Positions 11,204 through 21,437 of a DNA stretch of 64,000 nt are shown here, one piece after another; position 1 is the first letter of the stretch; the number at the start of each line of letters is the position of its first letter. The position numbers and the translations under genes are program-made. The notes under the pieces were generated by a model. The model saw only the letters and a list, made by a program, of their open reading frames with translations. It was not told the DNA's origin and made no database searches. This stretch comes from Cymodocea nodosa (taxonomy: Eukaryota > Streptophyta > Magnoliopsida > Alismatales > Cymodoceaceae): assembly GCA_036874045.1 (NCBI GenBank), contig CM072343.1, positions 6,964,001 to 7,028,000 of the forward strand, read 5' to 3'.

Positions 11204-13908
11204 TTACACATCACATAGCCTAAAAATACCTAAATTTAATCTTATGTTGTAGAATGTATTTTCATCTAAAGGTTTTGTAAATATATCAGCTAATTGATTT
11301 TTACTAGACATAAATCCTAATTTAAATTTTCCTTTAATTACATTATCTCTTAGAAAATGATGTCTAACCTCTATATGTTTTGCTCTAGAATGTAATACAG
11401 GATTTTTGGAAAGATTTATTGCAGATCTATTGTCACAATAAATCTTAGTTGTATCATAAGATAATCCAAAATCTTCTAAAGTTTGCCTTATCCACAGAAT
11501 TTGAGTGCAACACAATGCAACAACAACATATTCAGCTTCAATGGTTGAAAGTGTTACACAATTTTGCTTTTTACTAAACCATGACACCAAATTATTTCCC
11601 AATAATTGACATGTGTCACTAGTACTTTTTCTATCAGATTTAGATCCTGCATAATCATCATCAGTATATCCTATAAGATCTACTGAACTATCCTTAGAAT
11701 AATACAAACCAAAATTTTTAGTTCCTTGTATATATCTAAATATTCTTTTAACAGCAATTGAGTGTGATTCTTTAGTATTAGATTGAAATCTAACACAAGC
11801 ACACATAGCAAACATAATATCAGGTCTACTAGCTATCAAATAAAGTAAAGAACCAATCATACTTCTGTATTTCCTTTGATCTATTGGTTTTCCTATGTCA
11901 TCAATATCTAACTTTAAAGAAGTACTTATAGGAGTTCCTCGAATCCTTGTCTCATTAAAATTAAATTTCTTAAGCATGTCAACTGCATATTTTTCTTGAT
12001 TTAAAAATATACCTTTATCCATTTGCTTAATTTGAAGTCCTAGAAAATATGGAAGTTCTCTTATCATACTCATCTCAAACTAACTAGCCATCTCTTTAGA
12101 AAATATTTTTATCAGTTTTTTAGAAGTTGCTCCAAAGATTATATCATCCACATATATTTGAACAACAATCTGATCTTTATCATCTTTCTTGATAAAAAGA
12201 GTATGGTCTACTTTTCCCATGATATAACCTTGTTCTATTAGAAAAGTAGATAATCTTTCATACCACGATCTAGGTGCTTGCTTCAAACCATATAAGGCTT
12301 TCTTCAATTTATACACATAGTCAGAATTTTTAATATCTTCAAATCTAGATGGTTGTTTCACATAAACTTCTTCATTAATTAAACCACTTAGAAATGCACT
12401 CTTAACATCCATTTGATATAGTTTAAAATCCATATAGCAAGCATAAGCCAATAATATTCTAATACTTTCTAACCTAGCCATAGGAGCAAATGTTTCATCA
12501 TAATGAAGTCCTTCTTCCTGTGTATACCCTTGTGTAACTAATCTAACTTTGTTTCTTATGACTTGACTAGTCTCATTAGTTTTGTTTCTAAAGATCCACT
12601 TTCTACCTATTATGGACTGATTTTCTAATGGAGAAACTAATTCCCAAACATCATTTCTAATGAATTGATTTAGTTCATCTTGCATTGCCACTATCCAATT
12701 TTCATTAGATAATGCTTCTTCTATATTCTTTGGTTCCACCATAGAAACAAACATACATAAACTATTTAAATTTACTGAAGCTCTAGTTTTAACTCCCTCA
12801 TTTATATCACCAATGACTTGAGTGATGGGATGTGATGAAGAATAATGCCAATTTCTATGATTCTCCTTAATAGTCTCACCAACATTTGAAGATACATCAC
12901 TTTGATCATTAGCTTGATCATTTAAGTTCATATTTTTAATTTTCTCAAATAAATCTTCAATCTCTCTATTAATCTCTAATTCTCTTGGGAAGTTGATCAT
13001 ATCATCATTATCAACTTTAGATTGAGATTCTCTAAAGGAATTTTCATTGAAGCTTACATGAAGGGTTTCTTCGATAGTTCTCGAAGTCTTATTATAAACT
13101 CTATAGGCTTTACTTCTGGTAGAGTAACCTACAAAAATTCCTTCATCCACTTTGGCTTGAAATTTATCCCTTTTATCCTTAGTATTAAGAATAAAACACT
13201 TACAGCCAAATGGTTTCATACAGGAAATTTTTGGAAACCTATCAAACATAATTTCAAAAGGAGTTTTATTAACAAGAGGTCTTTGGTGACTTCTATTAAT
13301 AATATCACAAGTTCTATTCACTACTTCAACCCAAAGATTTTGAGGTAAATTATGTTCATTCAACATAGTTCTGGCCATTTCCTGAAATGATCGATTCTTT
13401 CTCTCAACAACACCATTTTGAGAATGTGCTCTTGGAAAAGAATATCTATGATCAATGCCATGATTTTTACAGTAATTATCCATTTGATAATTTTCAAATT
13501 CAGTACCATGATCACTCCTAAGTTTTTGAATAGAGACACTTTGATCATTTAGAACAAGATTACAATACATTTTAAACATGTCAAAAACTTCAGTTTTAGT
13601 TGCTAGAAAATATACCCAAGTGTATCTAGAGAAGTCATCTACTAAAACAAATGCATACCTTTTACCACCAAGACTCATGATTCTTGTTGGTCCAAATAAA
13701 TCCATATGTATAAGTTCTAAGACTCTCTTGCTTGATATATCAATTTTGGATTTAAAAGAGTTTTTATGAAGTTTACCTAACTCACATGCATCACACATGA
13801 AATCCATTGAGTATTTAATCTTTGGTAAACCTCTTACTAAATTTTTTCTAGACAGTTTATGTAAAAATTTCATATTTATATGCCCGATCCTTCTATGCCA
13901 AAGATATG
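11204..13908 (-). pseudogene. Element F pol: integrase, RT, RNase H; protease missing
   Basis: Reverse-strand Pol starting in the GAG-pre-integrase region (LWHRR) with no protease. The following domains share one frame: zinc-binding CDACELGK, integrase core (HMDLFGPTR, SDHGTEF, GVVERKNR), RT with YVDDIIFGA (about 12150) and RNase H with YTDDDYAGSK, TIEAEYV and YCDNRSAINLS. The only stop in this stretch is a TAG at 12080-12082. The frame ends with CDV at 11204. Sequence is very close to C and E. The missing protease and Gag end coincide with an abrupt junction at about 13909-13955. Confidence 0.9.
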
Positions 13909-13955
13909 TGTTTAGATGTTTTAGTTAACTTTTGTTTTTATGCTTATATCAATAA

Positions 13956-15287
13956 TTACCTATTAGAATTGTATCTTTGAGAACCAATGATTTGATCTAA
14001 TCCTTTCTGTCCATTGGTAAATTTATGCATAGTATTTTTTAGATCAGTGATTTCAGATTTCAATTTTTCATTTTCATTTATTAGTTCATCATTATAGCAT
14101 TTCCTATCTTCAACATGCAGATTTTCAAGTTCAGTATGTGCTTCTTTTAAACATGTAGTTAAATGCTTAATTTCCTTTTTATACTTTTTGCATTTAACAT
14201 ATAAACTGTCAACAATAGACAAAAGAATATTTACATCTAGATTATCATTGTCTACATCAGAATCACTTTGAGATGAAGTGAAGCATACCTCTTGTGCTGT
14301 ATAGCACACGTTTACTGGTACCTCTTCATCTGAACTAGATGAGCTACTAGAAGAACTACTGTCATCCCAAGCAGCCTTCAATGCCTTTTTCTTTTTGTAG
14401 CTCCTCTTCTTCTTCTTCATTTCTTTTTCTTCTTCTTGTTGCAATGGACAATCAGGTTGTATATGTCCCTACTTCTTGCATTTAAAGCATATTGGTGCAT
14501 TGCTTTTTGATGTGCTAGCATGATTCTTTTTCTTCATCCATTTTTTGAATTTTCTAGCCAATAGCACAACTTCATCATCATCTGAGCTTTGAAGTTCCTA
14601 TGTTGATGGAAAAGCTAGTTTTTTCTTTGTTTCAGTTTTCTTTTTACCATTACCTTCCTCAACTTTCCATTCCTTCATTCGAACTTCATGGGCCAGCAGG
14701 TTGCCCATTAGATCCTCTACTGAGTATTTGTTAAGGTCTTTGGAATCTTGTATCGATGTCGACTTTTGCTTCCATTCCACAGTTAAGCTTCTAAGGATTT
14801 TCTGTACCTGTTCATGGACAGAAAATTCCTTTCCCAAACCTCTTAAGCCATTAATAATCTCAGTGAATCTTGAAAACATATCAGTGATAGTTTCATCATC
14901 AAGCATTTTAAATAATTCAAGCTTTCTGAGTAAAATGCTTATTTTAGTGCCTTTTACTTGGCTGGTTCCTTCAAAGGTTATTTGAAGAGTGTTCCAAGCC
15001 TCGTGAGCAGATTTACAAGCTGAAACTTTATTATATTGTTCAGCAGATAAGGCACAGTAAATAATATTCAGCTCTTGAGCATCCATTTAGATGATTCTCT
15101 CATCCTCCTCAGTCTAGTCATCCTCATGACTAGGTGGAATAGGTGTTCCTAGAACAACCATTTTCCATAAACTCACATCTGAGCTTCTAAGGAAACATTT
15201 CATCCTATTTTTCTAGTAATTATAATTAATACCATCAAATAGGGGAGGATGATGGATGTTCTGACCCTCACTGTGAAAAGATGCCAT
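13956..15287 (-). pseudogene. Element F gag (family S3, broken)
   Basis: Gag from the reverse-strand ATG at 15287 (MASFHSEGQN...). The N-terminal capsid-like part (ALSAEQYNKVSA... MFSRFTEIINGLRGLGKEF) is alignable with, but clearly diverged from, the S1 gag. The CCHC knuckle reads CFKCKK*GHIQPDCP, with a stop inside it at about 14470. Other stops lie near 15215, 15108 and 14596. A Ser-rich run (about 14340-14370) and a coiled coil follow. It ends at 13956 before the usual Gag C-terminus. Confidence 0.85.
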
Positions 15288-15326
15288 GATCTCAGATGGT
15301 TAAATCTATAAAAAGAGATCAACCTC

Positions 15327-15338
15327 GCTCTGATACCA
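15327..15338 (-). other. Second PBS-like sequence in the element F leader
   Basis: The reverse strand reads TGGTATCAGAGC again, identical to the primer-binding site at 15624-15635 and about 297 bases downstream of it. Only the copy next to the LTR is in the canonical position. Confidence 0.7.
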
Positions 15339-15623
15339 CTTATTGGGACTAGGCTACCATTATGCCAAAAGCTCGAGCTGATAGCAAAGGCGTTACCAAT
15401 CCTTTTAAGTAAGCCTAGAAACTCTCACAAGTCCGAGTTCGTGGGAGGAACCATTAGGATTAACCCTCTTCTCCCATAGGTCCCTAAGGCCTTCTCCTTT
15501 CACCCTCCAAGTCCTTCAGGTCCCCCAGCTCGTCACCCCTCGAGTCCCTCAACAATCCCCTCCCCTCCGAAAAATGCATCCCATACTGCATTCTCGGGGA
15601 TTCGAACCCACGTTTGTGAGTAG
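15339..15623 (-). other. Element F leader: GC-rich segment between two PBS copies
   Basis: About 285 bases between two identical 12-base PBS sequences. It is notably richer in G and C than anything around it. Directly after the first PBS the reverse strand has GGTTCGAATCC, a perfect tRNA T-arm / pol III B-box sequence; near the far end it has TGGCATAATGG, an A-box-like sequence. The order (B before A) is wrong for a tRNA gene. No ORF of note. Confidence 0.6.
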
Positions 15624-15635
15624 GCTCTGATACCA
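15624..15635 (-). other. Element F primer-binding site
   Basis: TGGTATCAGAGC on the reverse strand, two bases inside the LTR end (...CCTAACA). Complementary to the initiator Met-tRNA 3' end. Confidence 0.92.
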
Positions 15636-16545
15636 ATTGTTAGGAACAAATGACTTCACCAGAAGGGGGGTGAATGGAGAACAATGTGAATTTATGCCTA
15701 TTTTTCACTTTACTAACTAATTTGATTAATCAATTTGGACAAGTAATAATCAGATAAAAATATCATACACAGCGGAAATAAAGGTAAGAAACACAAGAGA
15801 ATTTTAGGTGGTTCACCAACTCGGCTAGTCCACCCCCAAGGGTCACTTGGGCTTCACTAAGTGTCCCAACACTTATACACATGCTTTCAGGTCGAAGCAA
15901 GAACCAACCACATAGAAGTTTTCAAGTATAAACTCCAGAAAACCAACCTCTTGAGTTTTCAAGTCGAAACTCAAACCAACAATTGAATGTAGCTTTTAGG
16001 TTGAAGCCACGAACCAAATGATCCTTCTTGGATCAGACTTTCAGCACATGGTGAGCTTTAAGAATCTTCTTGTAAATCCAGCTTTCAATCGATTCTTTGT
16101 TGAACTGAATTTGACATTTCTTCTATATCAGTAATTGATCTACAATGTATACTATTTCTCTGTATGTATATGAGCAAAAAGCTATCTAAATCCGTTGTCT
16201 GTATCTTTTATATATACCTGATATATACGATCATATTTTCTTCCAATGGATGTATTCTACTGTACTTGATTAGGATCAAGTCCCAATATGGCAAGTGACC
16301 GTTCAGAAAATCGTTTCAAGATAACTTACCGATTTTCCTGTTCTTTCGGATAGTTAGCTATGCAACTCTCCGAACAGTAACTATAACTCACCGAAAGATC
16401 ACTTAACCTTTACTGCCAGGTAGGATTCCAGAATATTTAAATGTGAGCTGTCATCCAATTGGATACTTATAACTGTAACTCATCGAATAGTTAAATACTT
16501 GTCGAATAGTTTGACTCTGTCAACTTTCCGATTGCTTTAATTTAG

Positions 16546-17290
16546 CACGTGCATAAAGGGCTGACTTAAGTTTCGAAAGGTTATCCTTGTAACTCACTGA
16601 AATGCTTCAGGATTTCAGATAGTTATTTTTCTAACTCTCCGAAAACTTATTTGAGCCACTCTCTGGAATTCTGCACGTGGGAAGTTCAATGACTTATGTT
16701 TCGGATGGTTAAACTGTAACTCACCGAAACTCTTTTGAAATTTCAGATAGTTATCTTTCTGACTCTCTAAAAACCCATTTGAGCATCTGTTTGGATTTCT
16801 GCACGTGGGAAATTCACTGACTTAAGTTTTGGATGGTTAAACTGTAACTCACTGAAACTCTTTTGAAATTTCGGATAGTTATCTTTCTAACTCTCTGAAA
16901 ACCCATTTGAGCATCTGTCTGGATTTCTACACGTGGTAAATTCATTGACTTAAGTTTCAGGTAGTTAAACTGTAACTTACCGAAACTCCCTTTGAAATTT
17001 CAGATAGTTATCTAACTCTCCGATTTTCCTATTTAAGCTTTCAACTGCTGGCTTCTCCATTTTGTACGTGCGTAATAATATGACTTAAGTTCTAGAAACT
17101 TATACTTGTAACTTACCGAAAAACTCGAATAGTTATCTAACTCTCTGAAAAGAAAACTTAGATAGTTATCTAACTCTCCGGCAAGTCCTTCCGTTCTGTA
17201 TTTCTGCACGTGGTTTATTGAATGACTTAACTTTTGGATAGTTATACTTGTAACTCTCCGAAACATCCTTTAAGCTTCCAGATAGTTAAC
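16546..17290 (-). repeat. Tandem repeat array of about 128 bp in the element F LTR
   Basis: Copies are marked by CTGCACGTGG or a close variant at 16671, 16799, 16927 and 17204, plus diverged copies near 16546 and 17065. Spacing is exactly 128 bases for the three best copies and about 138 for the outer ones. Each unit has one CACGTG-like site, one GACTTAAGTTT block, and paired half-sites of the types GATAGTTA and TAACTCTCCGAA. Confidence 0.85.
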
Positions 17291-17362
17291 TCCTTAACTA
17301 TCCGATCATTCAATCCCATTAACTGTCTGATTAAATAACTCTCCGAAGGCTTTATAATTTCG

Positions 17363-17367
17363 GATAG
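17363..17367. repeat. Left target-site duplication of element C (GATAG)
   Basis: GATAG directly precedes the TG of the element C 5' LTR and is repeated at 30533-30537 right after its 3' LTR. Five-base duplications are usual for Ty1/copia. Confidence 0.93.
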
Positions 17368-17639
17368 TGTTGAGTATTTTTGTTTTGATGATGTGTGCTG
17401 AATGAAAATATTCATATTTGCTCAATTACTATTGCTTGTGAAAAGAAATTAAAATCATCAATTAATACAGAAAAAGCTTACTGATATAAATACTTGTCTG
17501 TATTGGATCTGAAGTTAATAACTAGTCGTTTCGTTGCATTAATTTCTCATTTAGCTAAACGTTAAGTTAACATGTGTTTTTATTGAAAAACATGATATGT
17601 TTTAATGTTATATCTTCTGTATCATGAACAATGCACGTT

Positions 17640-18150
17640 TAGATAACTCGTTAAGTTAGAGTTTTGTTTATATAGAGGTCACGTGAGAACTCGTTAAGTT
17701 AGAGGCTTAAAGGTTAAAATAGGTCACGTGATAACTCGTTAAGTTAGTGAGTAAAAGAAGAGACGAACTCATTAAGTTAGTGTTATACACGTGGTGAAAT
17801 TATAAGTTACGAATGTTGTATTGTATCACGTGAGGTGCACATGTTTAACTCGTTAAGTTAACATAACTAAACGCGTTGAGTTACTATATTGAACACTAAG
17901 GCAACACGTTAGGTTAGCGTTATAAACTTAAGTTGTTATTTTTTGCACATGGTAAAATTCTTATTATAAAAACTTTTGTGTATTACTGGTTCGTTGAGAT
18001 ATCATAACACAACGGAAATGGTTCGTTGAGTTATTATAACACAACGGAGATGGTTCGTTGAGATAGCATAACACCACAGACTTAGTTCGTTGAGTTAGCT
18101 ACAATACTTGTCACGTGAAATGGCACAAGAGGAACTCATTAAGTTAGAAA
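17640..18150 (+). promoter_or_regulatory. U3 array of dyad (TAACTCGTTAAGTTA) and CACGTG motifs, element C
   Basis: About twelve copies or variants of TAACTCGTTAAGTTA, for example at 17644-17658, 17688-17701 and 17732-17746, plus GTTCGTTGAG-type variants at about 17988-18100. They alternate with CACGTG (near 17680, 17726, 17791, 17827, 18113), upstream of the TATA box. The same array is in the other three S1 LTRs. A role in transcription is inference; CACGTG is the plant G-box core. Confidence 0.65.
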
Positions 18151-18412
18151 CGCTAAGTTATATATATACTTGTGTTACTCGATTAGTTAACATTAAAGTA
18201 ACGACTTCTTATTACACTGATGAAAAACTTTTGGACGAGAAAGTTTATTTTGCAGGAAATTTTTCAGAGATCCAGGACTAATGATTAAAGAAAATTCGAA
18301 ATATAAACGTGGGTTAGAACGTGTGTTTCGATGAAGGAAAAAGGAAAGACGTGGAGAAGTGGAAAACTGGTAGTGGTTAAACGTGAAGGATATGCATGAA
18401 ATGAAGATACAG

Positions 18413-18420
18413 TATAAAAG
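18413..18420 (+). promoter_or_regulatory. TATA box of the element C 5' LTR
   Basis: TATAAAAG in AT-moderate context, conserved in all four S1 LTRs (43084-43091, 29966-29973 and 54615-54622). It predicts a transcript start near 18440-18450, which leaves R and U5 to the AATAAA at 18855 and beyond. Confidence 0.75.
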
Positions 18421-18981
18421 GCACAGAATTCTCGTTGATCAATCCATCCTTGCACACAAAACGAAAAATCTTTTCAATGATCAAACCATCCCTGCACACC
18501 AAAAGAAAAATCTTTTTCAGGGATCAAAAACACCTTCTCGGGGAAAATCTCTCAAGTGGAAGAAAGTTCAGTGAAGCATAAAAAGGTAAGATTTTCGTCA
18601 CTGAAGATTTGAAGTATTAGAAGAAAGCAAATTCGGTGAAGCATGAAAAGACAAGATATTCGTCACTGAAGAATTGCTGAAGAAGAAAAAGAAGAAGAAG
18701 AAAGATCTCAAACAGGGAGAAAAGTTTTAAATTCTGCAAATTAGTTTTCTCTGTTTGTAGTTATGAAATTGTTTAGATGATACATGGTATCGAAATATAA
18801 TTACATCTACAATTTCTGAGGAGAATTGAATTGTATATTGTAATTGAAACCTTGAATAAAAATGATTTTATGAAAACAATGTCTTGACTTGTTTTTGAAA
18901 TTTAAAGTTTCAATTATATTTCAAAAAATAGTAAAGATACACAATTCACCCCCCTCTTGTGTAGCCATACGATCCTACAAG

Positions 18982-18993
18982 TGGTATCAGAGC
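18982..18993 (+). other. Element C primer-binding site
   Basis: TGGTATCAGAGC two bases after the LTR end, complementary to the initiator Met-tRNA 3' end. Confidence 0.95.
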
Positions 18994-19179
18994 TTTGTTA
19001 ATAATCTTTGATATAAAATCGATACCAACTTATTTAATATCATTGCTTATTCTACCTTCCTTGTTTTTAAACAAAAATTAATATCTGAGCATACGTTTAA
19101 CTTTCTTGATTTAAGGCTCAAATTGTTTTAAAGTTTTTAGACTGTTTAAAATCAAATAGGTTGAAAAATCTAAGGTAAA

Positions 19180-21437
19180 ATGGCTACTGGAAATGGTACT
19201 TTTTCGTAATATGAAGGCCAAAATCTTATTCGTCCTCCTTTATTTGATGGAATACATTTTGGATATTGGAAATATAGGATGACTGTTTTTCTTCAAAGTA
19301 TATATCATAAATTGTGGTTCATGATTTCTAAACCATATACTCCGTTAACTACTCCTTATAATACTTGGACAATTACTGAAAAAGAAAATGAAACTCTGAA
19401 TGCTAAGGGCTTAAATATTTTATTCTGTGCATTAAGTTATGATCAGTTCAGTAAAGTGTCGGCATATAAATCTGCTTATGAGGTGTGGCATGCATTAAAA
19501 GTTTCACATGAAGGTACTTCTCAAGTTAAAGAGACAAAAATAAACATGTTGATTCATAAGTATGAACCCTTTAAGATGCATGAAGACGAAAATATTTCTG
19601 AGATGTTTTCTAGATTTCTTGATATCATAAACTCTTTAAAATGTTTAGGAAAGAATTTTGAATAGAAGGATTAGGTGAGGAAAATTCTCAGATCCCTAAG
19701 TTCTAAATGGTCTCAGAAAGTAACATCAATTGAGGAATCACGTGATTTAAATGTTTATACTATGAATGAACTTATAGGAAATTTAACAGCTTATGAAGTT
19801 CAATTAAATGAATCACTAAGTCACAACAAACTAAAAATGAAGAAAGAAATAGCCTTTGAAATTAATTCAGATTTTGAATATCTACTGATTCTCACGAGGA
19901 TTTGATTTTGCTGACTAGGAAATTCAAGAAAGCATGGAAAGCTAGGAAACAGCAAATGAACAAAAATGATAAACCCTCAACGTCAAAATCATTGAATGAC
20001 AAGAATTCTTCATCCAGAAAATATGTATGTTACAACTGTAAGAAACCTGGACATCTTTCTCCAGATTGACCTATGAGGAAAAATGAAAAGCAAAGTAGGA
20101 CAAATCAGAAGAAGATGGCTCAGAAATCTCAAAAAAAGTTTTACAAGAAAAAGGCTTTGAAGGTCACTTGGGATGACACGTCTGAAGAGTCTGAATCTGA
20201 GGAATCAGCATCAAAATCTTCACATTCAGAAGGAGAACAAGAGTTAGAAGACGTTGCTCATGTGTGCTTCATGGCAGATGAGTCTGAGGTAATATCTGAT
20301 CCTGAAAGTCATTCAGATTTCAACTTTGATGAATTATTATGTGCTTATCATGCATTATTACAAAAACTTAAAGTATGTAAACTGGAAAATAAGAATATTA
20401 GAAAATTTTCATCCATTATGGAAGAAGAAAATTATTTCCTGTCTACTACTTTAGAAAAGTTTAAATGTGATAATGAAAATCATGCTAGAGATTTGCCAAA
20501 ATTTAGATTTAATGAATGTATCTTGCATGAACAAATACAGAATATAAATGCTGAAAAATTAAAGATAGAATCTGAAAATGAAATGTTGAGAAACAATATA
20601 AATGAACTTGAATTAGAGATAGATAAATTAAAACTGAGAGAGCAAGATTTAAATTCTACCTTTGAGAAATGGAATTTAAGTCAAACTAAGTTAGACAAAC
20701 TAACTAGTACCCCTGCGGTGTCTTATAAATTTGGCTTAGGATTTGATTATCTTGAATATCTTGAATCTCAAGCCAATAAAGGATTTATTAGTTGCAGTTC
20801 AAGTAAATCTAAGACTAAAATTCCTTTTATTATGAAACAAGGTAATAAATATGTAGAACTAGATACTTCAAGGGATGAATCATGCAGTAATAATATAAAT
20901 CAATGTGATTTGTCAAATTGTACTTCTAACATGACTATAAATGTTTCTAAAAATCTTGTTTCTTGTTTTGGAAATTTGGTTTCTAATGTTTCTAAAATTT
21001 CAGACAATTGTAGTAAACTGAAAATTCAAAAACCTGAGCATGTAATTCAATACACTGGTATTAGACCAATTACTGATTCTGCATGTGATAAAACAAAAAA
21101 TTCTTGTGCAGAAAAAGATTTTGTATGTACGGAAAGTGTTAATACAAGTACAAAATCTTGGTATGAACTTACAGAAATGTATAAGCATGACCAAAATAAA
21201 TTAACATCTGATAAAAATATGTTTGGTCTTGATTATATTACATCTGAAAACAAAAAGAATGATTGCAAAAGCAATAATGCTATATGTGAGTATGAAGCTA
21301 ATGATAAATCAATAGTACTTACAACTAATAAGAATATAAATGATAATGTTAAACTATTTTTAAACAAAAAGAAGAAATAAGCATTTAATGAACTTGGTCC
21401 TCAACAACATTGGGTACCAAGAAAAAGTTTTTCTTAA
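19180..21437 (+). pseudogene. Element C gag (broken)
   Basis: Ty1/copia Gag from the ATG at 19180 (MATGNGTF...). Order: N-terminal capsid-like domain (ALSYDQFSKVSAYKSAYEVWHAL, MFSRFLDIINSLKCLGKNFE), knuckle CYNCKKPGHLSPD with its last Cys codon changed to a stop (about 20070), basic-acidic linker, long coiled coil, and a conserved end WVPRKSFS just before the TAA at 21435-21437. Breaks: TAA at codon 10, stops near 19663 and 19672, a one-base deletion near 19877 (compare element E) and a TAA at 21378-21380. The pol frame is the same as the last gag frame. Confidence 0.92.

Larger units (their letters stand above)
9145..17367 (-). mobile_element. Element F: Ty1/copia Sirevirus (family S3), interrupted and 3'-truncated
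   Basis: Reverse-strand element. Its 5' LTR is split by element C (30773-30533, then 17367-15638). After it come a PBS, a GC-rich leader, gag, pol lacking protease, a 3' noncoding region and the first part of ORF3, where element B is inserted at 9144/9145. The rest of ORF3 and the 3' LTR are not in the window. Its pol and ORF3 resemble family S1 closely, while its LTR, leader and gag are clearly different, which suggests a recombinant origin. All coding parts contain stops. Confidence 0.9.
15638..17367 (-). repeat. Element F 5' LTR, 3' part (family S3)
   Basis: 1730 bp of an LTR whose other 241 bp lie at 30533-30773, beyond element C. The complete LTR would be about 1966 bp with perfect inverted ends TGTTAGG...CCTAACA. 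It carries an internal tandem array (about 16546-17290), several CACGTG sites, and near its 3' end the block CTAAAATTCTCTTGTGTTTC (reverse of about 15795-15815). Only one LTR of F is in the window, so its age cannot be read from LTR divergence. Confidence 0.88.
17368..18979 (+). repeat. Element C 5' LTR
   Basis: 1612 bp, TGTTGAG...CCTACA. Order inside: a U3 with many TAACTCGTTAAGTTA-type dyads and CACGTG sites (17640-18150), TATA box TATAAAAG at 18413-18420, an R region with two tandem copies of about 42 bp (18437-18521), an AATAAA signal at 18855-18860, and the Sirevirus end block TTCACCCCCCTCTTGTG. Confidence 0.95.

Noticed and set aside
13022-13348. Antisense ORFs of 60-110 codons opposite pol and gag (e.g. 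13022-13348, 14701-14985, 51672-51995)
   Set aside because: They are mirror frames of the real pol, gag and ORF3 sequences, recur at the same place in each element and show no known domain.
15590-15640. tRNA gene suggested by GGTTCGAATCC and a CTCTGATACCA end
   Set aside because: No cloverleaf can be completed: A and B boxes are in the wrong order and the CCA is the primer-binding site read backwards. Kept only as a tRNA-like leader.
16660-17230. CRISPR-like array in the 128-bp repeats
   Set aside because: The repeated units are whole-unit tandem copies with no unique spacers, and the sequence is a plant LTR.
18383-18574. 63-codon ORF in the S1 LTR, present also at 29936-30127 and 43030-43245
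   Set aside because: It spans the TATA box and the R repeats, is broken in the fourth LTR, and its conservation follows from the LTR itself. No sign of coding constraint.
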